A stretch of DNA of 64,000 bases from Pleurotus djamor. Lineage: Eukaryota; Basidiomycota; Agaricomycetes; Agaricales; Pleurotaceae. Location: contig JAPEVF010000158.1 in the NCBI GenBank assembly GCA_029747585.1, positions 1 through 64,000 of the forward strand, written 5' to 3'. This document shows, piece after piece, positions 34,787 through 45,855 of this stretch. The translations under genes were made by a program, and so were the position numbers. Positions within the stretch are counted from its first letter, which is position 1. Each line of letters opens with the position of its first letter. Under the pieces are notes generated by a model that was not told the DNA's origin, made no database searches, and was given only the letters and a program-made list of their open reading frames with translations.

Positions 34787-36228
34787 ATGCCCACAGACGA
34801 CTACCTGCCCGATGCTGCGACTATGGTGTACTTCGAGCCATTCGAGCCTATTGTCGGGGCGGTCATCATGGTCTGCATAATCTACGGTGAGCTACTCTAT
34901 GCTCCGAGGAACGACCACGATACCAAGCCTAACTCTATTTCAGGTTTATACGTTCCGATCTTCTGTTGTTCGCTCCACTCCCTACATTTCATAATGAAGG
35001 ATGCACCTCACCGATGGGCACTCTCTTGGATATCAATCATTTTGTATTTGTTGATAACCACAGTGGGTCATTCCTGTCATTCCGTGGCCCAGCTATTCTT
35101 AGCGATTTTTTTCAGCAATGGTCATTTTTCAATTTGAAGGTGTTGCTCAGATTGCTGTGGCATCCTGAATCGTTCCCACTCGGAGGTGTCTTCAATATAT
35201 TTGATAATATCCGGCCTTTCATGTACGTCGGCGCCGTCACCCTTGCAGACGGTGTTTTCGTGCGTTCTCAGCTCAGATCATACCGTTCTTGCTTAAATGT
35301 GTCACTCCTTGAAGGTATATCGTCTCTTTCATGTTTGGGGCCGAAATTGGTGGGTCATCATCCTTCCTGTACTTCCTGTACTTGCTGTGCCAGGTGAGTA
35401 TGCTTTTGTTTCGCCGTATGCTTTGATATTCAGCAGACACCTTAGTTGTCTATGTGTTTATCGCGTCAAACTCCTTCATGGACGCTGGCATAACCACTTT
35501 ATTTGTACCACTCGCATCACTTGGGTGAGCCTATTTTGTGGTGATTAATGATGGTCCACTTGCTAAGATCGTGTATCCAGGTCCAATATCTACATCACCA
35601 GTAAGCTGGCACGCGATAGATTCTCCAGTGTTGATACTGAGTCGCCTGAGCGCAGGTATGATATCATACAAGATCTGGCAAAATAACCGTAACATGCGGC
35701 TTCTGGGAAGATCAGGGTTGACTGTGTGTACAAGTTGTTGTTTCTTCATCGCGTCCGTTGTTGTCTGACGTCGGTACCCAAGTCGATCATCCCGCTGCTG
35801 CTTGAAAGTGCCGGTATCTATACGTTCGTCGTACATTCTCCGAATCGGCACACCAGAATACTCCTAACTCCCCTGGAAACTTTAGGGTATTCGCCGCTTT
35901 CACCTCCGTGTTTGCATATCTCAGCATAGGGCCCCTGCGCATTGGGTCACAAGAAGCCGTCAGTACCTTTCCCTAACGCCGAACCATCCACTTACCGTAC
36001 ATCCCTTAGATCACTTCCGTCGTGGTGCGTAGCTTCTCGGAGCCAGCCTCCTTGTCAGCTAATGTATTTCCATCACAGGGTATTGCTTACTCCCTCATGA
36101 TCCTCCTTGTTGCTCGTGGCCGTTCGTGAGACATCAGATCAACGGCGATGACCTCACTGAACTTTCGAGTCGATCAAGCTCTGCAAGATCCAGAGGCCAG
36201 TTCTAGTCAGGAAGACGGTGTTGAGTAA
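34787..36228 (+). pseudogene. Multi-pass membrane protein, tandem array gene D, with a premature stop
   Basis: Fourth paralogue. Exon 1 is MPTDDYLPDAATMVYF and exon 2 is LYVPIFCCSLHSLHFIMKDA. Exon 3 is open (QWSFFNLKVLLRLLWHP, MYVGAVTLADGVF). Exon 4 is YRLFHVWGRNWWVIILPV. The last exon begins GIAYSLMILLVARGRS and hits TGA at 36127-36129, where gene A has a Lys codon. The homologous tail stays in frame after the stop (DIRSTAMTSLNFRVDQALQD) to TAA 36226-36228. Only the cytosolic tail is lost, so a truncated protein may still fold. Confidence 0.6.
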
Positions 36229-36413
36229 CATGCCCCGCGGTAGTCAGCAGCGTTTTTATGAGGATATAACCGTATTCTAGTCAACGGCTGCGAACGAGGG
36301 TAAAAGTACGCTATCTTTCCATTATTTGTAAACTACTTTAGTGTCTGGGGTAATACTGGCAAGGTTGATGGAATGGAGCTTCAGAATCAGAATCAGCCGG
36401 CTAGACATAGTAA

Positions 36414-38448
36414 CTAGATGACGATGCCATTAGCCATCTCCTCGGGGTTCATCACGTCGTAAGGAATTTGTTGGTTATCCAGCTGTGCACTGTTCCTCCG
36501 GAAGACGACCTTGAGTCCCTCCAAGTCCTCATAGAACTGCTTCCCAGCAGCGGCGATCACGACATCCTCATCCCGAGCGGCCTCATCTGCATAAGTCACG
36601 ATGTTACCAGCGGTATCAACGGGCATAGACAAGAGGTAAGGGACTTGACACATGAGAAGCCAGTCCTGGTTAGCCGTGACGGGTAAGGATTTGACGAGGA
36701 ATTCTTCGTCGACGGCCCTCAGCGCGTCCAGGGTAGTGGGAATCGGAGAATACAGCGCGGATGACTTGTTAGGCGGGAAGGTTTGGTAGAATTGCTGAAG
36801 GTAATTGACAGCAGTGTGCTGGGGTGCTGCAATGTGGATGCACATAGTGACGATGTCGATCAGTTGGTCCAAGGTTTTGATTTCCTTCGGGAACTTGGCC
36901 ATACCGGCTCCGTCAATTGAGCACATCTCATGGGCGAAGGCTTGCAGTCCGTTGTCAGCAGCGACGGATGCATCGTCGCGGTAGTAAGCGTTGTTACGAA
37001 GGACAGAGGACACGAATTTGCGGATAGTCTTCCACATTTCGGAAATATTCCTCGCATATGCATAGTTGTGGAATTTGTGGTCGTCAAGCTTGTCCAGAGG
37101 GAACCCGCGCTTTACTAGATCGTGAGGGACGTAGGAGCCTTCCCATTCGAAGCCAGCGAACGACTCCTTGAGGAAGGTGAGAAGGTATTCGGGCTTATAA
37201 CCGGTGATGGGTATGATAACATCAGGGATGAGACTGGTTCGGGCCAGAGCATTCAAAGACAAGGTCATTTGCGAGTGAGGCTTCAAGAGACGAAGGACGA
37301 TGTGTCCTGAGGGAAACGCGCGGTTGCTGGCGACGATGACAGCTTCTTCGACAAGATGGGTGTTATTGAGGTGGACGATAACTTCGTGATAAGCGAAGTC
37401 AGAGACCTGAACACAAAATTTCGCATACCGCCAAGGCCAGTCACTGGCTTGGTCAACGGATGTATCGGAGGGGTCAAGTCGTTCATTGAAGATGGTGACG
37501 GAAGCCTCCATGCTGCCTTTGTAGTCCAGGATGATAGCCAATGGATGGAGGATCCCGGTGGGAGGGAGAAAGAATAGGGCCACAGCTGCGCAACCGTACT
37601 TGGTTATACGTTCGTGTGTGTTCAAGAGATCTTCATCTAGCTTGGCTCCCATCAAACTACGAAAGGGGCTATAGTCGAGGACGTAGAACGAGTCGGCAGA
37701 CAACGAAGTCAGCAGGTCAACCATTTCGTTCTTCCTTTGAAATTTCGCAGTGTCCACAAAACGGTCGAGCCACCTCGGTTGCGCTGCAGCGATGGTACAG
37801 GGGTTAGGACCCGTGAAGAATTGCTGCGCGAAAACAACGTCGGTGTACCAGTCATGGTGGAGTCCGATGTTAGGGTCGTTATACATAGTGCTGATAGGGA
37901 GCCACTTCGAGTGCCCATGTCGAGCGCGGTTGAAAGCTTCAAGGTCTGCCATGGTCTTGACAGTCGGACCCGGAGCGAAGATGCATTTGGAAATGATGTT
38001 CATCCGAGTCATGCCCTTCACGGTTTGAAACAGTCGCACGAAATCAAAGATTTGCCATGCTCGGCGAGCTTCATCTGGAGGAATTATGCCAAGATGAGGG
38101 GGGTACTCGTCATCTTTTGACCATTGATATTCTCGTGCGTTGATCCCGTGTGCACCGACTGGCCGCTCGAATCCGAGCAGATCAAAAGCAAAGGCGACCC
38201 TCAAGAACGATGAGTACATCATGGCGACGATTCAGGGTGAAAACAATAGCATACATGCGCCTAGCTTCATCGTATCTCTCGGTTCCCATACTGAGAGCAG
38301 CATGGTAGACTTCGGGGACGGGTTTTGGTTGTACGTCAAGCACCAAGCCATCGCGAACCGCATTCTGAAGGATGGAACGGTAGCGAGTGTCTCTGAACCG
38401 CAGGTAAGGCAGTGACTGAGGCCTCGAGGGGGAAAGAGCCTTGGACAT
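36414..38448 (-). CDS. LOX: Lipoxygenase (LOX1 of the cluster)
   Basis: Non-haem iron dioxygenase that makes hydroperoxides of polyunsaturated fatty acids. Two exons (38255-38448 and 36414-38199) give 659 aa, with no PLAT domain. Iron ligands by the plant-LOX pattern are both His of YHEVIVHLNNTH, His and Asn of QHTAVNYLQ, and the C-terminal Ile of NGIVI. WPWRYAK, ILDYKGS and LLKPH are further landmarks. The intron is phase 2 within EARRM/VAFAFD. Its 3' flank (AATCAGCCGGCTAGACATAG) matches that of the next copy at 39618, showing a recent tandem duplication. A TATATAA box lies at 38491-38497. Substrate and product cannot be told. Confidence 0.9.
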
Positions 38449-39617
38449 CTTGTGGGAGTTGTACGATATTCATTCATGAAGCTTGAAGTCTTATATACTC
38501 TAGTTCCTCTATAAAATGGGCTACACGCTGGCGGTTAATGGAAATAAATTAGACGTGACAGTGACGGACATACCCATGATTCTGGCGCGAACTGAGGACA
38601 GGAGGTTGGGATCGTCATGCAAATTCAGAGTCTTCAGAAAGCAGTAAGTGTTGTATTCAAGCGGCTGGCAGGGAAAGGGGAAAAGCTCGCAAGTGGTCAC
38701 TTGTTGGCACATACATGATGGTGGGTATCAGCCGCCGCCGGCTAGGTGCCTCCTTCATCGTGAAGGCAAGAGGGTGAAGACAGGAAACCCCACTAAACAT
38801 ATGGCATAGAGTTAAAAGCCTGAAAGTTATTCTGTTCCTGATGGCCACTGCGAGGACTAGCACGGATTGCGTCGTCAATCCGCCCTAGCGGGTCCTCCGT
38901 CTGGCTGGCAGATAAGTATGAATCACGGATATGCCCTTGCCATTCGCTAACTTACCTATCAAACCGGAAAAATGGACATCGTCGTGAGCTCCGGGAACGG
39001 TCCAAGCATAGCGGGGAGTATCTGCTTGAAGCTTGTGCTTGAATTCCAGTCCTAGTGGATGATATTGCTCTCCCCAAGCACTTCCAACGCAAAGCCAGAG
39101 CACTGGCCCAGAGGATGTCGAGAGACTGTCCCAGGTAGAGTAAGTAAAAAGCTAGTGAAAAGAAACAGGCAGGCCGTGGAAGTCGAACCTCAGGGGTACT
39201 TATGCGACAGGAGAAGCCCCTCTTGCGCGTCACAGACAAGAAGAATTATCCGCGGAGTTCATGGTTCTCTTATGGTCCTCCGGTGGCATCGTGACATCAA
39301 CTCTAGGCGGACGTCCTGCAGTCAGGCAAGCGCTTTGAGAGCGTATACTTAGAGGTCAGGAGGTCAACCGGCCAGGGCTTTGGATTCATGGTTTGAGTCA
39401 CAGACGAACCGCTCTATGGATTGTGTTTCGGGAGCAAAATGTTGTTGGATGTTGTTGGTGTTGATCGTGCTGGAAGTAATGCCGCAAGCGGGTATGTAAG
39501 TACACTAGCTTTCTACTGTCAATATTATCTAGTCAACGGAGTACCCTTCGAGAAGCAAACAGATGACAGAGAACAAAAGGGCGACGAAAGAGGGAATCAG
39601 CCGGCTAGACATAGTAA
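38449..39617. other. Intergenic between LOX1 and LOX2
   Basis: It holds the LOX1 promoter (TATATAA complement at 38491-38497) and the 3' flank of LOX2. The short frames here have no domains. Confidence 0.5.
38491..38497 (-). promoter_or_regulatory. TATA box of LOX1
   Basis: TATATAA on the minus strand, about 43 bp upstream of the ATG at 38448. Confidence 0.55.
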
Positions 39618-41650
39618 CTAGGTGACGATGCCATTAGCCATCTCCTCGGGGTTCATCACGTCGTAGGGAATTTGTTGGTTATCGAGCTGTGCGCTGTTCC
39701 TCTGGAAGACGACCTCGAGCCCCTCTAAGTCCTCATAGAACTGCTTCCCAGCAGCGGCAATCACGTCGTCGTCATCCCGAGCAGCTTCGTCTGCATAAGT
39801 CACAATGTTGCCAGCGGCATCAACGGGCATAGACAAGAGGTAAGGGACTTGGCACATGAGAAGCCAGTCTTGGTTGGCTGTGACGGGTAAGGATTTGATG
39901 AGGAACCCTTCGTCGACGGCCCTGAGCGCGTCCAGGGTAGTGGGAATTGGAGAGTACAGCGCGGATGACTTGTTAGGCGGGAAAGTTTGGTAGAATTGCT
40001 GAAGGTAATTGACGGCAGTGTGCTGGGGTGCTGCAATGTGGATGCACATGGTAACGACGTCGATAAGTTGGTCCAGAGTCTTGATTTCCTTGGGAAACTT
40101 GACCATACCAGCTCCATCAGCGGAGTACATCTCCCGGGCGAAAGCCTGCACTCCACTATCGGTAGCGACGGATGCGTCGCCGCTGTAGTAAGTTTCGGTA
40201 CGAAGGACAGAGGAAACGAATTTGCGAATAGTCTTCCACATTTCCGAGACATTCCTCGCGTACGCGTAGTTGTGGAATTTGGGGTCGTCGAGCTTGTCCA
40301 AAGGGAAGCCGCGTTTTTCGAGATCGTGAGGAACGTAGGAGCCTTCCCAGTCGAAGTCAGCGAACGATTTCTTGAGTAAGGTGAGAATGTATTCAGGTTT
40401 GTAGCCAGTGATCGGTAAAATGACCTTCGGGACGAGGGTAGAACGAGCCAGAGCATTCAAGGACAGAGTGACTTGCCAGTGAGGCTTCAAGAGGCGAAGG
40501 ATGATGTGTTCTGAGGAAAATGCGCGATTGCAGGCAACTATGATGGCTTCTTCGACGAGATGGGTGTTATTGAGGTGGACGATAACTTCGTGATAAGCGA
40601 AGTCAGAGACCTGAACACATAGTTTCGCGTATCGCCAAGGCCAGTCACTGGCTTGGTCAACGGATGTATCGGAGGGGTCAAGTCGTTCATTGAAGATGGT
40701 GACGGAAGCCTCCATGCTGCCTTTGTAGTCCAGGATGATGGCCAGCGGATGGAGTATCCCAGTGGGAGGAAGAACGAATAGAGCGACAGCTGCACATCCG
40801 TACTTCGTCAAATGATCGGTCGTGTTCGAAAAGTCTTCATCCAACTTGGCTCCCATCAAGCTACGGAAGTGGCTGTAGTCAAGGACGTAAAACGAATCGA
40901 GAGGCAGCGAGGTCAGTAGGTCGACCATTTTGTTCTTTTCTTGAGCCTTGGCAACCTCTGTGAAACGCGCGAGCCACTCGGGCTGCGCCACCGCGACGGT
41001 GCATGGATTGGGGCCCGTAAAGAACTGCTGAGCAAAAACGGCGTCGGTGTACCAGTCAGGGAGGAGTCCGATGTTAGGGTCGCTATACATGTGACTAAAG
41101 GGGAGCAACTTCGCATTGCCATGTCGGACGCGGTTGAAAGCTTCGAGGTCTGCCATGGTCTTGACATTGGGACCGGGTGCGAAGATACACTTGGTGATGA
41201 TGTTGAGCTTGCTGACGATCTTCACGGTTTGGAACAACCGCACATGGTCGAAGATCTCTCCTTGTTGACGAAATTCTTCAGGCGGGACGATGCTAAGGTG
41301 AGGAGGATAATTTCCATCCTTAAACCATCGATACTCTCGTACGTTAGGTCCATCACCGGATGGTCGCTCGAAGCCAAGTAGATCGAAAGCGAAAGCGATC
41401 CTTCAGAGACTTGGTCAGTACAACCAAGACCAGAAGTAGGGGATGAAAAAGCTTACAAGCGCCTAGCCTCATCGTAGCTCTCGGTTCCGACGCTGAGAGC
41501 AGCGTGGTAGACTTCTGGGATAGGAATGGGTGGCACGTCAAGCACCGAGTCGCCGTGGGCAGCCTTCTGAAGGATGGAAAGGGAACGATTGTCTCTGAAC
41601 CGCGCGTATGGCAGCAACCGTGGCTTTGACGGAGGAAGAACTTTGGGCAT
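39618..41650 (-). CDS. LOX: Lipoxygenase (LOX2) lacking the C-terminal isoleucine
   Basis: Close paralogue of LOX1: two exons (41457-41650 and 39618-41400), 658 aa, same phase-2 intron position. The four internal ligands are kept (YHEVIVHLNNTH, QHTAVNYLQ). The last residue, however, is Thr (NGIVT, codon ACC at 39621-39623 on the minus strand), where the family needs Ile as iron ligand. The rest of the frame is intact, so it may be impaired, altered or neofunctionalised. A stretch at 40557-40738 is nearly identical to LOX1 while flanking sequence differs more. A TATAA box lies at 41691-41695. An ATG 24 nt upstream (41674) is an alternative start. Confidence 0.88.
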
Positions 41651-41690
41651 TGGAAAGGAACGGGGGTGATTCAATACTCATCATGGGGAC

Positions 41691-41695
41691 TTATA
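41691..41695 (-). promoter_or_regulatory. TATA box of LOX2
   Basis: AATATAA on the minus strand, about 41 bp upstream of the ATG at 41650. Confidence 0.45.
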
Positions 41696-41939
41696 TTTCT
41701 CGAATGGACGCGGTCGCTTGATAAGAAGGCTTAGACTTGACCCAGACATCACATACTTACGTTGACGTTGATGAAAAGATTGCAGAAGGAGGCACTGTCA
41801 TTTTGGGCTTTTTCTGCCTTTCTCTGGCCGTCTAGCACGGGACCGATGAAAAGAAAGGACAGGTTCAATAGAGAGAGTAACGACAGACATTTAAAGAGCC
41901 TTGCTTCTTTTAATCTCAGAACTACACTTCTCGTGATCA

Positions 41940-42275
41940 TCAAACAACGACTTGGTCACAAAGCTTCTGAATGAGGATCGACACCGCGGTCTGCTGGGGA
42001 TTCATCACTTCATATGGAACCTCTGAATTGTCCAACGGCGCTGCGTACCCTCGAGAAACGACCCCAAGCTCTTCAAAGTCGATATTAAGGTGCTTTCCGC
42101 TTGGGTGCTTCCATGCTTCCTCTGCGAAGATGATACGATTCTCCTGAGAGAGGGAAGAGGAGAGCAAGTGGGAGGTCTGAATCATGAGAGCCCAATCCTG
42201 GAATGCCTTCACAGGGAGAGACTGAACAAGAAACTTCTCGTAGTCTAAAATCGATCCTAGGTAGAGCCAATGCAT
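41940..42275 (-). pseudogene. Lipoxygenase C-terminal fragment
   Basis: Only the last roughly 105 residues of a lipoxygenase remain: FLVQSLPVKAFQDWALMIQ, then NIDFEELGV, then PYEVMNPQQTAVSILI. The family end after Ile is overrun: CAG (41967-41969 on the minus strand) stands where a stop is expected, adding QKLCDQVVV before the next stop. No N-terminal or iron-binding part precedes it. This is a relic of another cluster copy. Confidence 0.75.
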
Positions 42276-42289
42276 AAGCGCATTTTTAT

Positions 42290-43061
42290 TGGAATGTGGT
42301 GTTGTTAGCGAGGACGATGGGATCAGTTAGGCAGAATCCCGGAGAGAGGCCCGGGTAGCCATGGCAGGGTTGAAATATTTGACCAGTCTTGAGGTTGGCC
42401 TCGCGAAGTTCTCGGGGGTCCAGGCCCCCAGGCATGGTCATGGTGTGAAGTCTATGATCGAACCTCCGCCCCGCGAAGATGACGATGGTGGAACCAAGAA
42501 ACTGGCGCTAAATGTCGTTCAACATTGGAACAGAGGCAGAGTTGTGGTAGATGGAGGCAGCATCTGAGGTCGGTGTAGAAAGCATAATTGAAGATCCTGT
42601 CTCTCCCATCGCAGCATCGGAGGACTCTGAACAAGTGAGGAGGTAAAAACAAAAAAGGGCGGAGTGGGTGAAACTTCCCGGGCCGATGGGATAGTAGCGC
42701 CCACAGCTCAGGAGTCTGGGTACTATCAGGAGAAGCCCCTCGTCCTGACTGTGCAGGGAAAACTGGTTATGGCTATTCATTAGGTACACCCCCGCCGCGA
42801 CATGAGTCAAAGCTAGGAGGAGGGCTTCCTCGCTCCGTCTTAAAGCTTAAAGTCCCGTGTGCATCGCAAGACATAGATACCCGGACTTTGGCTTCAGCAT
42901 CTGTCTCGGCAGTAAGATACGATGGGCAGATATATTTTTGATTACAGTCTCATCAGCTGATTGGTGCATCATACGTAAAGCAGACAGCAGACAGGTCAGA
43001 AGAAGGAATGACAGCAGAAGACAGAAACAGGCTTTTATCTAAACATAATAGCATCAAACAC
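42290..43061. other. Intergenic between the LOX relic and LOX3
   Basis: Short frames on both strands have no recognisable domain. A few could be further eroded LOX-cluster sequence. It ends at the 3' flank of LOX3. Confidence 0.4.
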
Positions 43062-45104
43062 TCATATGACGATCGCAGTAGCCATCTGCTCGGGGTTCAT
43101 CACGTCATAGGGAATCTGTTGGTTATCCAGCTGCGCACTATTCCTCTGGAACACGACCTCAAGCCCCTTCAAATCCTCGAAGAATTGCTTCCCTGCAGCG
43201 GCAATCACGACGTCGCCATCCCCAATAGCTTCCTTTGCATAAGTCACAATGTTGCCAGCGGTATCAACAGGCATAGACAAGAGGTAGGGAACTTGACACA
43301 TGAGGAGCCAATCTTGGTTCGCTCTGACGGGCAAAGATTCGACGAGGAACTCTTCGTCGACGGCGTTGAGGGCGTCCAAGGTAGTGGGCATCGGAGCGTA
43401 CAGCGCCGAAGACTTGTTAGGCGGGAAGGTCTGGTAGAATTGTTGGAGGTAGTTGACCGCGGTGTGCTGGGGCGCCGCAATGTGGATGCACATGGTAACG
43501 ACGTCGATCAGTTGGTCCAAAGTCTTGATTTCCTTGGGAAACTTGACCATACCAGCTCCGTCAGCGGAGCTCATCTCCCGAGCGAAGTCCTGCACTCCGC
43601 TATCGGCAGCTACAGACGCGTCGTCGCGGTAGTAAGCGTCGTTACGAAGGACGGAGGAAACGAATTTGCGGATGGTCTTCCACATCTCGGACATATTCCT
43701 CGCATACGGGTAATTGTGGAATTTGGGATCGTCGAGCTTGTCCAAGGGGAACCCGCGAGCTTCTAGGTCGTGGGGGACGTAGGACCCTTCCCAATTGAAT
43801 GCGGCGAAAGCGTTCTTGAGCAGGGTGTAGACGTATTCAGATTTATAGCCGGTGATGGGTAAAATGACGTTGGGGACAAGGCTGGTACGAGCCAGAGCGT
43901 TCAAGGACAGTGTCACTTGCCAGTGAGGCTTCAAGAGGCGAAGGATGATATGTCCTGGGGGGAGCGCGCGGTTACCAGCGACGATGATGGCTTCCTCGAC
44001 GAGATGGGTGTTGTTGAGGTGGACGATGACTTCGTGGTAAGCAAAGTCGGACACCTGGACACAAGTTTTGGCGTAGCGCCAGGGCCAATCGCTGGCTTGG
44101 TCGATAGACGTATTGGAGGGATCGAGACGTTTGTTGAAGATCGTCACGGAGGCGTCCATGCTGCCCTTGTAGTCTGGGATAATAGCTAACGGGTGGAGCG
44201 TCCCGGTGGGAGGAAGGACAAACAGAGTGACAGCTGCGCAACCATACTTGGTAACATCATTGGCGGTATTCGAAAAACTTTCATCTCGCGGGGCTCCCAT
44301 CAAATCGCGGAAGTGGCTGTAGTCGAGGGTGTAAAACGAATCGACAGGCGATGAAGTCAGCAGCTTGACGATGTCATCGTTCCCTTGAGCCTTGGCGGCA
44401 TCGGTAAAGCGTTTTAGCCACAGTGGGAGCGCCGCTGTAATGGTGCAGGGATTAGGACCCGTGAAGAATTGCTGAGCAAAAACGGCGTCGGTGTACCAGT
44501 CAGGGAGGAGTCCGATGTTAGGCTCGCTATACATGGTGGTAATAGGCTTCGGGAGCAGCTGCGAGCCGCTGTGCCGGGCACGGTTGAATGCCTCAATGTC
44601 TGCCATGGTCTTGACCGTAGGACCCGGGGCGAAGATGCACTTCGAGATGACGTTGATCTTGGTGATAATCCCCACAGTTTGCATTAGGCGCTGATGATCA
44701 AAGATCTGCTTTGGTTTAAGAAGTTCGTCGTGGGGAATGATGTCAAGGTGAGGCGGGTACGTGCCGCCGTTGGACCATTGGTATTTCTGCACGTCGGATT
44801 CATCGTCACCGAACGACCGTTCGAAGCCGAGCAGGTCAAAGGCAAAAGCGATCCTGCAGAACTATGGTAAGCAAGGCATGACAAGAGGGTGAGTCAGAGT
44901 AGTAACATACATGCGCCTGGCTTCATCGTAGCTCTTAGTTTCGAGGTTGAGAGCGGCATGGTAAACTTCTGGGTCGGGGAGAGGTGATGCGTCATATGAG
45001 TGGTCCCGAACAGCGTCTTTCTGGAGGATGGCAAGAGCGCGGTTGTTTCTGAACCGCATGTATGGGAGCGACTGCGGCTTCGACGAGGGGAGAACTTTGG
45101 GCAT
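43062..45104 (-). CDS. LOX: Lipoxygenase (LOX3)
   Basis: Two exons (44911-45104 and 43062-44853), 661 aa, in the same subfamily as LOX1 and LOX2. It has WPWRYAK, CVQVSDFAYHEVIVHL with THLVEE, LLKPHWQVTLSLNALAR, QHTAVNYLQQFYQTFPPNKS and a C-terminal Ile (ATAIVI), so all five iron ligands are present. IIPDYKGS replaces the ILDYKGS of its siblings. The start MPKVLPSSKPQSLPY matches LOX2. A TATATAA box lies at 45164-45170. It appears functional. Confidence 0.9.
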
Positions 45105-45163
45105 TGCAGAGGTTGAGTGGGAAGTTTCGAGATTGGTGCAAGTACAAGGAAGTGAATGGGGCC

Positions 45164-45170
45164 TTATATA
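45164..45170 (-). promoter_or_regulatory. TATA box of LOX3
   Basis: TATATAA on the minus strand, 60 bp upstream of the ATG at 45104. Confidence 0.55.
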
Positions 45171-45579
45171 CTTTTCGTGAGGTTGGTCTGTGCGCCGTCG
45201 TTCGATGAGAAGTAGGAGACGCGAGCATTACAGACTAGGACCTGGGCTCGACTTGGCCTCTATGACGAAATAAATTAGAGGATGACGGTCGATCTTCTTT
45301 GCACCCTGGCGTTGATGGAAAGATGGCAGAAGAGTGCTGCATTATTCTGACCATCCATGCGTCTTTCACTCGTCATTTTGCAGATGAAGCATTCATGTTA
45401 AACGACAAAGAGCCTAAATTTCGTGTTTCAGTGGTACAATTTGCCCAATCATTAGATACTTACCAGTCGCTCGACAAGGCCTCGACATAAGCCGTCTCCT
45501 GGGCAGATCGCGGTCGTATGAAATCTCCTTATCGCGCAGCTCTTCTATGGTTGGCGATCTGATGCTCCTCCGGGTCCGC

Positions 45580-45720
45580 AGGAAGTTGCTTTCTGGAACG
45601 AGCGGTGTGGTCTGCAAAGAGAGACGACTAATTGCCCTCTGAAATGACGCGGACGCATGAGAACCCAGTCCTCGAACGCATTCCGAAGACTGACAGGCAG
45701 AGGGAGAGATGTGCGGCCTT
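45580..45720 (-). pseudogene. Possible second lipoxygenase relic
   Basis: The minus-strand segment SLPLPVSLRNAFEDWVLMR resembles the FLVQSLPVKAFQDWALMIQ region of the relic at 41940 and the C-terminal part of the full genes. Nothing recognisable flanks it. The similarity is short, so the call is weak. Confidence 0.35.
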
Positions 45721-45855
45721 CTCTCAGGACTTCTGTGGGAGTCTGTGGTCTGCTCTGGGCAACAGCGGGCTCGGTCGAAGTTTGCTCGTGACCGCGACGA
45801 TACGGCATCAAATGGGCGCCAAACTTACATTCCCTCTTTCTCTCAAACCACCATC

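Noticed and set aside
37737..38120. Plus-strand frames opposite LOX1 (and similar ones opposite LOX2 and LOX6)
   Set aside because: Antisense shadows of lipoxygenase exons.
43008..43766. 252-codon plus-strand open frame within LOX3
   Set aside because: It is the antisense of the LOX3 coding sequence, where codon bias keeps the opposite frame open. No start context, domain or splice pattern of its own.
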